A DNA stretch of 64,000 nucleotides from Niabella pedocola (GCF_021044425.1 NZ_JAJNEC010000005.1:2046001-2110000); one strand, 5' to 3'; counted from the first letter of the stretch, positions 10,147 through 18,806 are shown. Notes: generated by a model not told the origin, from the letters alone. Numbers and translations are program-made.

Positions 10147-13100
10147 TTAAAAAGTGATGTTCATACCAAGTGTAACCGTACGTGCTCTTGGATAAGGACT
10201 CCAGTCAAAGCCCGGTGTAAGTGCCGTGTTCCGTACAGAAACCTCCGGATCCAGTCCGGAATATTTGGTCCAGGTTACCAGGTTCTGTGCAGACAGATGT
10301 ACCCGTGCTGCCTGGATCTTCCATCGCTTCATCAATGCCGGTGAAAGATTATACCCCAGCGATACCGTTTTTAACCGCAGGAACGATCCGTCTTCAATAT
10401 TCCGGTCAGAATATACATTGGGGCCATAACCACCGGCTACCGGCAGCAAGCTGCTCTGATTATCCAAAGACCACCGGTTCTCGTAGCTTTTGTACATATT
10501 CAGATTCATCCTTGCCTCTGCGCCTTCGAAAACGATCCGGTTGGCATTCAACACATCGTTTCCGTACGACCATTGCAGGAACAGGTTCAGATCGAACTGA
10601 CCGTACCGGAAATTATTGGAAAAACCTCCGATATGTTTTGGATTGGGATTGCCGATAATGGTTTGATCATTGGCATCCACCACACCATCGCCATTAATGT
10701 CCTTGTATTTGATATACCCCGGTTTGATCAGGGCACGGTCGCCTCCGTTATTGGGTACATCCGGTTTTAGCTCATAACTTCCATTGGGCAATACATTAAA
10801 ATCACTTACTGGGTATAAGCCATCAAACACATATCCGTAAAACAAGGCCACAGGCTGTCCGGGCAACGCGATATACGGTAGCGAGTTATTAAAGCTGGCA
10901 TTCCAGTTGGTGACTCTTGTAATTAAACTGGGCTGATCTCCGTTGAGCTCCTTGATCTCGTTATTATTAAACGCGATGTTGAAATTAGACGACCAGGTAA
11001 AGTTTTTGGTACTTACATTCACCGTATTGAGGGTAAACTCAAGCCCTTTGTTTACGACAATACCGATATTCTTAAAGGCAGTCAGGTACCCGGTTGATGT
11101 AGGCAGTGAGGCATCTAGCAACAGATCCGTTGTTCTTTTATAATAATAATCTGCAGTTAAACTCAGGCGCTCCTTAAACAGGCTGATGTCAAGACCCATA
11201 TCCAGGTTGCCCGTACGTTCCCATTTAAGATTATTATTTCCTACGAGGGTAGGCACCGTTCCTTTTATATAGGTGCCATTAAAATAGTACCCGCTCTTTG
11301 TATTTCCGGTATTGGCCGACACTTCCTGGTCCAGCACGCTGAGATAAGCAAAATCGGATACCCGGTTATTACCGGTGATGCCATAAGATACCCGGAGTTT
11401 GGCAGCAGAAAGCGCTTTAGCCGATTTTAGAAAAGGTTCATTTCCTAAATTCCAGGCAAACGCCCCCGAAGGAAAATAGCCCCACCGGTTCTGAGGTGCA
11501 AACTTGGAAGATCCGTCACTCCGGAATGAAGCCGTAAACAGGTACCGCGAATTATAGGTATAATTCACACGCCCAAGCATCGACACAAGGGTAGAATAAG
11601 ACCCTGAAGTTGTTTTTGAAAGTACGGTTCCCTGGTCAAGCCCCTTAATCCCCAGCACTTCGTTTGGCAACAAGATCGATACAAAGCCGTTCCCCTGCGT
11701 ACTGTTGCGCTGCATAGTAAATCCTCCAACGGCATCTACCCGGTGTTTGCTGTTAAACGTGCGGTTAAACGTAAGCAGGTTTTCATTCAGCAGGCTGCGG
11801 ACATTCTGGTTATCGGTCGAGCCATTAATTCCATAAGTAGCCCCGTAAACCGTACGTGGGTTTCCTGCAGCAGTTTTAGAATTGTTGAACCGTTCAAACC
11901 GCAGATCCGTTTCGGTTAACCCGCCGTGCACTCTGAATTTAAAATATTTGAGAAACGAATATTCCAGGAATGCATTAGTAAAAAAAGATTTATTAAATGC
12001 ATACATATACATATTGTTGGAGTTCACCACCGGGTTCACTCTTAAATCTGTATTGGATGCTACTTCATCGTCAAACGGGATGTCCACAAAATCATCGCTT
12101 TCTCCCTTTCCGGTAACCGGCCGGTAACCCCAGGTGCTGTAAAGCAGGTACGATGACGCATTGCCGGCGGAAGAACTGTTAAGATTGTCACTGGTTAAAT
12201 TGGCGATCTGGCCATTTTTTATTGCCTGTGTATAGTTGGTATTAATGCCTGCACGGAAATTTTTTCCAATGCGTTGTTCAATCTGGAACCGTCCCTGGTA
12301 ACGTTTATATCCTCCGTTGATCACAATGCCATTTTGATCGAGATAGGATCCGCTCACCGAATATTTGGTAGCAGCCGTTCCACCTCTTACGGATATACTG
12401 TGATTTTGCATAAAGGCATTTTGCAACACATAGTCCTGCCAGTCTACGCCCGCTATATCTTTATAGGATTCCAGCGTTCTGCCATCCTGCAGGTAGAGGC
12501 GCTCTGCTGTTGTACGGTTTAGTTCCAACTGGTATTTTACAAACTCATACGGACTCATTACAGGAAGCTTCTTCATAGGATACTGAAGTCCGAGCCAGTT
12601 GTTATAAGCGACTACGGGTGGTCCGGTTTTGCCCTGCTTTGTTTTGATAATGATGACCCCGTTGGCACCCCTTGCTCCGTAAATGGCAGTGGAAGAAGCA
12701 TCTTTCAATACCTCAATGGATTCAATATCATCCGGGTTAATGGTATTATTATCCGGGCTCTCCAGCGGAAACCCATCTACCACATACAATGGCGAATTGG
12801 ATTGCGTAATTGAATTACCGCCACGGATCACAATATTGCTGGTACTTCCCGGCTGACCATCATTGGAACTTACCTGCACACCGGCTACCCTTCCTGCCAG
12901 CGCATCCTCAAAAGATACTACCGGGGCCTTTTCCATATCTTTCATATTCACGGAGCCTACGGAGCCGGTAAGATCTTTGCGTTTTACCTCTCCATAACCG
13001 ATCACCACCACATCATCCAGCACCTGGTTATTTTGAGACAGCCGGATCTTGTACTGATTTTCGCCCGAAACAGGAACCGTTTGCGTGGTGTACCCTACCA

Positions 13101-13326
13101 TGGAGATCACCATTACATCATTTTCCCGGATGTTGGAAAGACTAAAATTTCCCTTGGCATCGGTAATACCCGATACTGATTTGCCCTGTATAATAACAGT
13201 AGCCTTTGGCAGGGGGGTTCCGTTTTCATCCGTAACAGTGCCGGTAACATTTTTTACGGTCTGCGCCAAACAGCTGATCGGTAAACCAATGGCGAACAGC
13301 AACGGCAAGATTTTACTTCGTTTCAT
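10147..13326 (-). CDS. SusC/RagA-family TonB-dependent outer-membrane transporter
   Basis: This is a TonB-linked beta-barrel of about 1059 residues. In order it has a signal peptide (ending LAQ), a carboxypeptidase-regulatory-like beta domain (about 25-100), a TonB box region and plug (VLDDVVVIGYGEVKRKDLTGSV, then NGVIIIKTKQGK), and a barrel ending in aromatic residues (GMNITF). There is no STN domain, so signalling to an anti-sigma factor is not expected. This agrees with control by the adjacent GntR regulator. The ATG at 13326 is preferred over an upstream TTG. The gene heads a six-gene operon and has a good promoter and a repeated operator-like motif upstream. Confidence 0.94.
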   Translation of the reverse strand: MKRSKILPLLFAIGLPISCLAQTVKNVTGTVTDENGTPLPKATVIIQGKSVSGITDAKGNFSLSNIRENDVMVISMVGYTTQTVPVSGENQYKIRLSQNNQVLDDVVVIGYGEVKRKDLTGSVGSVNMKDMEKAPVVSFEDALAGRVAGVQVSSNDGQPGSTSNIVIRGGNSITQSNSPLYVVDGFPLESPDNNTINPDDIESIEVLKDASSTAIYGARGANGVIIIKTKQGKTGPPVVAYNNWLGLQYPMKKLPVMSPYEFVKYQLELNRTTAERLYLQDGRTLESYKDIAGVDWQDYVLQNAFMQNHSISVRGGTAATKYSVSGSYLDQNGIVINGGYKRYQGRFQIEQRIGKNFRAGINTNYTQAIKNGQIANLTSDNLNSSSAGNASSYLLYSTWGYRPVTGKGESDDFVDIPFDDEVASNTDLRVNPVVNSNNMYMYAFNKSFFTNAFLEYSFLKYFKFRVHGGLTETDLRFERFNNSKTAAGNPRTVYGATYGINGSTDNQNVRSLLNENLLTFNRTFNSKHRVDAVGGFTMQRNSTQGNGFVSILLPNEVLGIKGLDQGTVLSKTTSGSYSTLVSMLGRVNYTYNSRYLFTASFRSDGSSKFAPQNRWGYFPSGAFAWNLGNEPFLKSAKALSAAKLRVSYGITGNNRVSDFAYLSVLDQEVSANTGNTKSGYYFNGTYIKGTVPTLVGNNNLKWERTGNLDMGLDISLFKERLSLTADYYYKRTTDLLLDASLPTSTGYLTAFKNIGIVVNKGLEFTLNTVNVSTKNFTWSSNFNIAFNNNEIKELNGDQPSLITRVTNWNASFNNSLPYIALPGQPVALFYGYVFDGLYPVSDFNVLPNGSYELKPDVPNNGGDRALIKPGYIKYKDINGDGVVDANDQTIIGNPNPKHIGGFSNNFRYGQFDLNLFLQWSYGNDVLNANRIVFEGAEARMNLNMYKSYENRWSLDNQSSLLPVAGGYGPNVYSDRNIEDGSFLRLKTVSLGYNLSPALMKRWKIQAARVHLSAQNLVTWTKYSGLDPEVSVRNTALTPGFDWSPYPRARTVTLGMNITF

Positions 13327-13347
13327 ACGCAATATTCGTTATTTTAT

Positions 13348-13365
13348 AGTCTGGTCTGGACTGGT
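13348..13365. promoter_or_regulatory. Operator-like 18-bp motif, copy 1 (in the susC leader)
   Basis: AGTCTGGTCTGGACTGGT contains three CTGG steps spaced exactly 5 bp and a GTC-TG-GAC core. It lies between the predicted susC transcription start (about 13370) and the susC ATG, the place of a roadblock-type repressor site. An identical copy lies at 14659-14676 behind the divergent GntR gene. The likely ligand is that GntR regulator (inference). Confidence 0.6.
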
Positions 13366-13375
13366 ATATATACAA

Positions 13376-13406
13376 CAAACATAGGGTTTAATTTTTTGTT
13401 TTCAAA
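13376..13406 (-). promoter_or_regulatory. susC operon promoter (Bacteroidota sigma-ABfr type)
   Basis: Read on the minus strand, a TTTG (-33 element, 13403-13406) is followed by exactly 19 bp and then TATGTTTG (-7 element TAnnTTTG, 13376-13383). Both elements match the Bacteroidota consensus perfectly. Transcription should start near 13370, leaving a leader of about 45 nt that contains the repeated 18-bp motif. Confidence 0.75.
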
Positions 13407-13494
13407 TTTTTGCGGATATTTTTTTATACTATTTTTAATATCAACCTGTTACATATATTTTCCGGTTTACATGCCCCTGCCCGCTTTCTTCTGG

Positions 13495-13525
13495 TTTGGT
13501 TTGTTTTGGTTATTACTTACTTTTG
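13495..13525 (+). promoter_or_regulatory. Promoter of the GntR regulator gene
   Basis: TTTG at 13495-13498 is followed by 19 bp and then TACTTTTG at 13518-13525, a perfect TTTG-N19-TAnnTTTG promoter. Transcription should start near 13531, about 10 nt before the ATG at 13541. This supports that ATG over one 45 bp upstream, which would lie upstream of the start site. Confidence 0.7.
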
Positions 13526-13540
13526 CCGGAAAGATTTTCT

Positions 13541-14572
13541 ATGAGCGCAGCCGCGGATGCAGGTACAAAGCAGGTTAAAAATGAATTACATGCCAAACTG
13601 AAATACGAGCAATTATCAGAATATATTATTTCGCTTATTGAAAGCGACCAGCTGCATATCGGAGATCAGATTCCTTCATTAAAACAACTGCAGTTACAAC
13701 TCCGGATGAGTAAGGAAACATTGCTGAAGGGATTGAATCACCTCGTGGAAAAAGGTATTATTGAGTCGGTATACCGCAAAGGCTACTTTGTGAGGAAAAA
13801 GGCAATTGATCATAATTTCAGGATCTTCCTGCTGCTGGATAAAATGAACATCATGCGCGAGCAGTTCTATCGGAGCTTGTTTGATCATTTAAAAGAACGC
13901 GCGGATATCGACATTTACTTTCATCACCATAACTACCAGGTATTTGAAAAACTGATCCGGGAAAACCTGGGAAAGTATACGCATTACGTGATCGCTACTT
14001 TTCTTAAAGAAGATGTGGCGCCGTTATTGAACCTGATCCCCGATCGAAAACGGATCATCATCGATCTTCATGAACAAGGATTAACCGGCAACTATAACAG
14101 CATCTACCAGGATTTTGGATACGATATCTACCATAGCCTGCTTGCACTGGAAAATGAATTATCCAAATACAAACGGCTTATTCTTGTAGCCCACCCCGAA
14201 GCGGTTCATGCACGCCTGGTAATTGATGGTTTCTTACGTTATTGCAGCGAAACCAAATTTCCGTATCTCATCCAATCGGACATTGATGAAAAGAATTTCC
14301 AGAAGGGCAACGCATATGTAACCTTTAGCCGCTACAATACCGACGATGTGGCATTGATAAAGCTGGCCCGGAAAAAGAAACTGACCCTTGGTAAAGAAGT
14401 AGGATTGATCTCCTATAACGATACCGATGTAAAAGAAATACTGGAAGGTGGTATCACAGTCATTTCAACAGATTTCGAAACCATGGGCCGGTCGGTTGCC
14501 GAAGTAATTCTTGGCGATCAAACAACAGTAAAACGCAATCCTACCAAACTCATCAAAAGGAAGTCCTTGTGA
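13541..14572 (+). CDS. GntR-family transcriptional regulator with sugar-binding-protein-like effector domain
   Basis: This is a regulator of about 343 residues. The N-terminal GntR winged helix spans about 20-90 (YEQLSEYIISLIES, GDQIPS, LRMSKETLLKGLNHLVEKGIIES). The remainder resembles the periplasmic-binding/LacI effector domain, with the typical ending GITVISTDFETMGRSVAEVIL. Such GntR/LacI hybrids sense a sugar and control neighbouring uptake operons in Bacteroidota. The gene is divergent from the SusCD operon, and an identical 18-bp motif lies on each side of the gene. The start was chosen from the promoter position and because the upstream extension is hydrophobic and atypical. The ligand is unknown. 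Confidence 0.88.
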   Translation: MSAAADAGTKQVKNELHAKLKYEQLSEYIISLIESDQLHIGDQIPSLKQLQLQLRMSKETLLKGLNHLVEKGIIESVYRKGYFVRKKAIDHNFRIFLLLDKMNIMREQFYRSLFDHLKERADIDIYFHHHNYQVFEKLIRENLGKYTHYVIATFLKEDVAPLLNLIPDRKRIIIDLHEQGLTGNYNSIYQDFGYDIYHSLLALENELSKYKRLILVAHPEAVHARLVIDGFLRYCSETKFPYLIQSDIDEKNFQKGNAYVTFSRYNTDDVALIKLARKKKLTLGKEVGLISYNDTDVKEILEGGITVISTDFETMGRSVAEVILGDQTTVKRNPTKLIKRKSL

Positions 14573-14658
14573 TGCACGCGCGCTGCCTGCCGTAGCGATA
14601 GTTCTGCTGCTCCGACTCTATTTTCAGTTTAATCGTTTAAACATTAATGCTTGATAAA

Positions 14659-14676
14659 AGTCTGGTCTGGACTGGT
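14659..14676. promoter_or_regulatory. Operator-like 18-bp motif, copy 2 (downstream of the GntR gene)
   Basis: This is an exact second copy of AGTCTGGTCTGGACTGGT, in the same orientation and 1311 bp from copy 1. It stands in the 226-bp gap between the ends of the GntR gene and the DUF2490 gene. I see no TAnnTTTG element next to it on either strand, so it may be an auxiliary site (looping or titration) and not a promoter operator. Confidence 0.55.
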
Positions 14677-14798
14677 GCAACTGATCAATACCCCTATAAA
14701 TTGGTAGAATAACAATATGTCCCAATGAAAAGTATAAGAGGGGGTTTAAACTTTGGAATGCTTTTAAGACCAGGGGTAAACGAAATAATTCGTATTTA

Positions 14799-15533
14799 TT
14801 AGTCTGCAACCGGCACATCAATATGCCGTTCATGATCGCCTTTTTTATCCAATACAAAGTTCAGGGCAAGATAGATAAAATGCAGGTTCCGGTTTCCGGA
14901 CGGAGCCAGTTCCCGCTGCCACATATAGCCGGTAGAAGCACCAACGGATTTTGTAAACTGATAGCCAAAACCGGTAAACAACCGGTTTCGCTTTAGGAGA
15001 TCAGCTTCAGGGCCAAAAAACAGTTCTTCAAACCCGTTTATGAAAAAGGTATTGGGCTCCACTTTTTTGTTATTGATGGGTAAGGTGGCACTAAGCCGGT
15101 AACGGAACCGCTGATCGGTTTTATTCTCCCCGCTTTGCGGAAAATGAAAATAGCGCTGTTCGGCCCGGCCCCGGTGATCCATTTTCAGCTTCCCGATATT
15201 ATTGGTAAATGTGTACTGCAGCCAGAGACGCAGCTCCCGCTGATACAATTCATGCTCCTGGAATGTAACATACCGGCCAACGCCGATAAAGGGTTGATTG
15301 TTCTTATTGATATTATACCCGATGCCACCCTTGGTTTCCGTATAATCCAACGGTGTAAAATGTTCGATGGAACGTGCCTGCAGTTCGGTATAGGCCATCC
15401 ATTTTGAATTAAACTTATAGGTAAGTGAAGTCATCAGGAAACCTGAAAGATGTTCCTTCTTGTTGGTTTGGGCAATCCCCTTATAGCCGGTGATCAGAAA
15501 TAAAAATGTAATAAGTACAATACTGCGAAACAT
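14799..15533 (-). CDS. DUF2490 family secreted/outer-membrane protein
   Basis: This is a 244-residue exported protein (signal peptide ending near GIAQ) that matches DUF2490: alternating beta strands with WMAYTELQAR, an RAEQRYF motif near the middle, RFRYRLSA, and a final FGYQF strand region. The family is predicted to form a small outer-membrane beta-barrel of unknown function, common in Bacteroidota. It is transcribed alone, converging on the GntR gene. There is no sign that it belongs to the SusCD locus apart from position. Confidence 0.8.
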   Translation of the reverse strand: MFRSIVLITFLFLITGYKGIAQTNKKEHLSGFLMTSLTYKFNSKWMAYTELQARSIEHFTPLDYTETKGGIGYNINKNNQPFIGVGRYVTFQEHELYQRELRLWLQYTFTNNIGKLKMDHRGRAEQRYFHFPQSGENKTDQRFRYRLSATLPINNKKVEPNTFFINGFEELFFGPEADLLKRNRLFTGFGYQFTKSVGASTGYMWQRELAPSGNRNLHFIYLALNFVLDKKGDHERHIDVPVAD

Positions 15534-15611
15534 AACTGGTTTTTACCACTGGATTAAAAATTGTCAGTAAACAGGCCTGTCTTTAACGATCGGGCAAATG
15601 ATCTTTTACAC

Positions 15612-17480
15612 TTACCGGCCCATATACACCATCAGGATCTGGATATCGCTGGGCTTGATCCCCGAGATCCGGCTGGCCTGACCCAGGGTTTGCGGCCGGA
15701 TGCGGTTTAATTTTTCCTTGGCTTCATTTCCCAATGAACTCAGGCGGGCGTAATCGAAGCTGGCCGGAATTGAAAGATTTTCCATTTCGCTCATCCGGTT
15801 AACCAACTCCCGCTCCTTTTCAATATAGGTTGCATATTTGGTAAGAATGGATGCCTGTTCCAGTTCTTCCCGGGTGTAGTTGCGTACCTGTTCCTTTAGA
15901 AAAGGAACGGCGTCCACCAGGTGATCGAGTTCAATATCCGGTCGTAACAAGATCTTTTCTGCCTTTTGCTTTTCCTGGATAGGCGATGAATCACGATCCG
16001 ATAAGAAACCGTTTATCTCTTCAGGCCGAAAAGTAGTTTCCCTTAATATGGTTCTTATATTGGCTATATTTTCATTTTTTAGCCGTATTTTATCCATTCT
16101 GTCCTCTGAAGCCAGTCCCAGCTTATAACTGATCGGCGTAAGCCGGGCATCCGCATTGTCCTGGCGAAGCAAGGTGCGATACTCCGCACGCGAGGTAAAC
16201 ATACGGTAAGGCTCTTCAGTACCCTTGTTAATCAGGTCGTCGATCAACACGCCTATATAAGCATCGCTCCTTTTCAACGTGAACGGGTCTTTTTCCTGTA
16301 CCTCCAGATGCGCATTAATACCCGCCATAATTCCCTGGCAGGCGGCTTCCTCATATCCGGTGGTTCCATTGATCTGACCGGCAAAATACAGATTATGTAT
16401 TAATTTTGTTTCTAATGTGTTTTGAAGCTGTGTTGGTGGAAAATAATCGTATTCGATGGCATATCCCGGACGGAAAAGACGGGCATTTTCAAAACCGGGA
16501 ACCATTTTCAAAGCCGCGTATTGCACATCCTCAGGAAGTGAGGTAGAGAATCCGTTTACATAGATCTCCACTGTATTCCACCCCTCCGGCTCCACAAAGA
16601 GCTGATGCCGTTCCTTATCGGCAAAACGATTGATCTTGTCTTCAATGCTGGGACAATAGCGGGGACCAACCCCGTCAATCCTTCCTGCATACATCGGACT
16701 CCGGTCGAAACCGGTCTTTAGCATATCATGTACCTTCTGATCTGTATAGGTGATCCAGCAGCATCGCTGTTTAGCAGCATCGATTTTTGGTGTATCTGTA
16801 AATGAAAAGCCCACGATATCGGCGTCTCCCTCCTGTACTTCCATTTTTGAATAGTCCAGGCTCCTGCCATCCACCCGTGGTGGCGTTCCTGTTTTTAGGC
16901 GGTCGCTCTCAAATCCAAGTGTTACCAACTGCTCGGTGATACCGCTGGCAGCCTTTTCGGCCACGCGTCCGCCACCAAACTGCTTTTCTCCAATGTGAAT
17001 GATCCCGTTTAGAAAAGTACCATTTGTCAATACCACGGCCTTGCTCCGGATTTCATGACCCAATCCAGTGATAACTCCTGCCGCGCGCCCATCTTTTATC
17101 AATAATCCTTTCACCATATCCTGGTAAAAATCAAGATTAGGCGTTTGCTCCAGCATTTCCCGCCACTTTGCAGCAAACAGCATGCGGTCGCTTTGTGCCC
17201 TCGGGCTCCACATAGCCGGCCCTTTAGAGCGGTTCAGCATCCGGAACTGGATCATAGATACATCCGTTACAATACCGGAATATCCGCCAAGCGCATCAAT
17301 TTCGCGTACAATTTGTCCCTTGGCGATACCACCCATCGCCGGATTACAGCTCATTTGGGCGATAGTCTGCATATTCATGGTGATCAAAAGGGTCTTTGAT
17401 CCCATATTGGCTGCCGCAGCGGCAGCTTCACAGCCTGCATGACCCGCACCTACTACTATTACATCATATTCTGGAAACAT
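15612..17480 (-). CDS. mnmG: tRNA uridine-5-carboxymethylaminomethyl(34) synthesis enzyme MnmG (GidA)
   Basis: This 622-residue protein is of normal family length. It has the FAD-binding GAGHAGCEAA motif at residues 11-20, the conserved CNPAMGGIAKG near 45, TGTPPRVDGR near 200, and the C-terminal GYEEAACQG and PQTLGQASRISGI motifs. MnmG works with MnmE to install cmnm5U at the wobble position of tRNAs. In many bacteria the gene lies beside the replication origin and parAB. Here parAB are absent, but a parS array starts 140 bp upstream. A TAATTTTG -7 element lies 5 bp before the ATG, so the message is probably leaderless or nearly so. Confidence 0.97.
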   Translation of the reverse strand: MFPEYDVIVVGAGHAGCEAAAAAANMGSKTLLITMNMQTIAQMSCNPAMGGIAKGQIVREIDALGGYSGIVTDVSMIQFRMLNRSKGPAMWSPRAQSDRMLFAAKWREMLEQTPNLDFYQDMVKGLLIKDGRAAGVITGLGHEIRSKAVVLTNGTFLNGIIHIGEKQFGGGRVAEKAASGITEQLVTLGFESDRLKTGTPPRVDGRSLDYSKMEVQEGDADIVGFSFTDTPKIDAAKQRCCWITYTDQKVHDMLKTGFDRSPMYAGRIDGVGPRYCPSIEDKINRFADKERHQLFVEPEGWNTVEIYVNGFSTSLPEDVQYAALKMVPGFENARLFRPGYAIEYDYFPPTQLQNTLETKLIHNLYFAGQINGTTGYEEAACQGIMAGINAHLEVQEKDPFTLKRSDAYIGVLIDDLINKGTEEPYRMFTSRAEYRTLLRQDNADARLTPISYKLGLASEDRMDKIRLKNENIANIRTILRETTFRPEEINGFLSDRDSSPIQEKQKAEKILLRPDIELDHLVDAVPFLKEQVRNYTREELEQASILTKYATYIEKERELVNRMSEMENLSIPASFDYARLSSLGNEAKEKLNRIRPQTLGQASRISGIKPSDIQILMVYMGR

Positions 17481-17485
17481 GGGTG

Positions 17486-17493
17486 CAAAATTA
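17486..17493 (-). promoter_or_regulatory. -7 element of mnmG
   Basis: TAATTTTG (TAnnTTTG) on the minus strand ends 5 bp before the mnmG ATG. No good TTTG lies 19 bp upstream. The predicted start of transcription is at or next to the ATG. Confidence 0.5.
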
Positions 17494-17618
17494 CGCCATT
17501 CCTTTTATAAGTGATTCCTATAGGCCCTGCAGGGGAATTAATGGGTGAATTCTCTAATAACACAGCTTGAAGCAACATTAGCCGCATTTACAAGATTGTT
17601 TTCACGATCAGCCTATTC

Positions 17619-17634
17619 TGTTCCACGTGAAACG
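17619..17634 (+). promoter_or_regulatory. parS site 1
   Basis: TGTTCCACGTGAAACG: one end mismatch to TGTTnCACGTGAAACA. Confidence 0.85.
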
Positions 17635-17723
17635 CCAATTACTACCGAAAGAACCATCCTTCTCAATTTAAGTACCAAATCCTATTTCCCCAAATAGTAG
17701 GCTTCTTGCGTCTTCAAAGTCTC

Positions 17724-17739
17724 TGTTCCACGTGAAACG
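17724..17739 (+). promoter_or_regulatory. parS site 2
   Basis: TGTTCCACGTGAAACG: one end mismatch; 105 bp after site 1, inside the duplicated unit. Confidence 0.85.
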
Positions 17740-17827
17740 TCAATTATAAGCAAAAGAACTATTCCTATCGAATTAAGCACTAAACGCTATCGCCCTAAAA
17801 TAGTAGTTAATTATACCTCCAAAGCCC

Positions 17828-17843
17828 TGTTCCACGTGAAACA
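17828..17843 (+). promoter_or_regulatory. parS site 3
   Basis: TGTTCCACGTGAAACA: perfect match to the parS consensus; 104 bp after site 2. Confidence 0.9.
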
Positions 17844-17972
17844 AGAAAACCTTTCAGTATTTCCCGGAGTAAAAGGCATGCTAACAATCAAACAACTCAT
17901 CTATATTCTCACGGATATCCAACAGCAGTCTTCAAGCACCCTATAGAATTCAACAAAAAGTAAATAAGAAGT

Positions 17973-17988
17973 TATTCCACGTGAAACG
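17973..17988 (+). promoter_or_regulatory. parS site 4
   Basis: TATTCCACGTGAAACG: core TTCCACGTGAAAC intact, both outer positions altered. Confidence 0.78.
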
Positions 17989-18095
17989 AGAAGACTTCCC
18001 CGGTATTTCACGGAACAATAGACATAAGAACAGATATACAACAGCAGTCTTTAAGTAAATCCTTATAGAACCCAATTCAGAGTAAACAAAGAGGC

Positions 18096-18111
18096 TGTTC
18101 CACGTGAAACA
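18096..18111 (+). promoter_or_regulatory. parS site 5
   Basis: TGTTCCACGTGAAACA: perfect match to the parS consensus. Confidence 0.9.
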
Positions 18112-18155
18112 CAGGAAAAACACGAGGTTTGTATTTATTAAAGTATGGATAGCCA

Positions 18156-18171
18156 TATTCCACGTGAAACA
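18156..18171 (+). promoter_or_regulatory. parS site 6
   Basis: TATTCCACGTGAAACA: one mismatch; the closest spacing in the array (60 bp after site 5). Confidence 0.83.
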
Positions 18172-18306
18172 AGAAACCATTAGTTAATACTTCAGCTTTA
18201 ACAGTTAGTTACCGAAGACGGAAACAGATATTCTGTTAGAACTACTCTCATGAATTAGTAAACTGCTCCAATGAACTAGGCTATAAAAGAATAGCAGTCT
18301 ATCAAT

Positions 18307-18322
18307 TGTTTCACGTGAAACC
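18307..18322 (+). promoter_or_regulatory. parS site 7
   Basis: TGTTTCACGTGAAACC: the only site with the fully palindromic GTTTCACGTGAAAC core. Its last base is the last base of the ybeY stop codon. Confidence 0.87.
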
Positions 18323-18759
18323 TACCTAAAGCCATATCTGTGCAAACATTCATCCTCCTTTTGCCGCATTAGTACTGCTTCCCCCTCCGTTTTATCATTA
18401 TACCCGCATAAATGAAGGGCTCCATGAAAGATAACCCGGTGCAATTCCTTTAAAAAAGGCACTTTCAATAATGCAGCATTCGATCGAACAGTGTCTATAC
18501 TAATAAAAATGTCCGCAACCATGGGCTCGGAAGACTTCTCCCGGAGGTCAAATGTGATGATATCTGTGTAATAATCATGTTGCAGGTACTGTTTATTGAC
18601 CGCCAGGATCTCGGGGTCATCGCAAAACACATAATGCAACATATCCAGCGCCTGGTTGTTTTCCCTAAAGAGGGAAGTAAGGAACTGCCTCAGGCGATTC
18701 CGGTCCTTAAGCGTTACCTTTTTATGAAAGGAAAAACTGATTTCGGGTAAATGCTCCAC
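18322..18759 (-). CDS. ybeY: Endoribonuclease YbeY (rRNA maturation factor)
   Basis: This 145-residue protein matches the UPF0054/YbeY family. The zinc-site motif HGALHLCGY is near residue 110, preceded by YYTDIITFDLRE and VADIFIS. YbeY takes part in 16S rRNA 3' end processing and ribosome quality control. The usual GYDH end of the motif reads GYNDKTEGE here, a form I associate with Bacteroidota members. The stop codon touches parS site 7. The gene is upstream of mnmG in the same direction, but with the 840-bp parS array between them the two are probably separate units. Confidence 0.93.
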   Translation of the reverse strand: MEHLPEISFSFHKKVTLKDRNRLRQFLTSLFRENNQALDMLHYVFCDDPEILAVNKQYLQHDYYTDIITFDLREKSSEPMVADIFISIDTVRSNAALLKVPFLKELHRVIFHGALHLCGYNDKTEGEAVLMRQKEDECLHRYGFR

Positions 18760-18806
18760 ACGTATATTTTTTCAAAATTCGTAAATAAAACACAACTCAC
18801 AATAGT

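Larger units (their letters stand above)
17619..18322. other. parS array: seven ParB-binding sites between mnmG and ybeY
   Basis: Seven 16-bp sites match the parS consensus TGTTnCACGTGAAACA with at most one or two end mismatches. They start at 17619, 17724, 17828, 17973, 18096, 18156 and 18307. All are in the same orientation (the asymmetric C of TTCCAC is on the plus strand in six). The intervening DNA is itself repeated. The 104-105-bp units after sites 1 and 2 align with each other (CAATTA, AAAGAAC, AATTAAG and AAATAGTAG blocks). The units after sites 3 and 4 share CAACAGCAGTCTT and TATAGAA blocks. The array therefore grew by tandem duplication. It fills the 840-bp gap, which holds no credible gene. 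parS marks the origin-proximal centromere bound by ParB; parA and parB are not in the window. Confidence 0.9.

Noticed and set aside
14624..14857. 77-codon minus-strand open frame over the second operator copy
   Set aside because: No family resemblance, overlaps the end of the DUF2490 gene out of frame, and covers a motif already explained as an operator copy.
17950..18180. 76-codon minus-strand open frame in the parS region
   Set aside because: It is made of repeated FTWN from the parS sites read through; composition and repeats are explained by the array, with no start signal.
17619..18322. CRISPR array
   Set aside because: Repeats are 16-bp palindromes at irregular 60-151 bp distances, spacers are themselves duplicated, and no cas gene is present; parS explains it.
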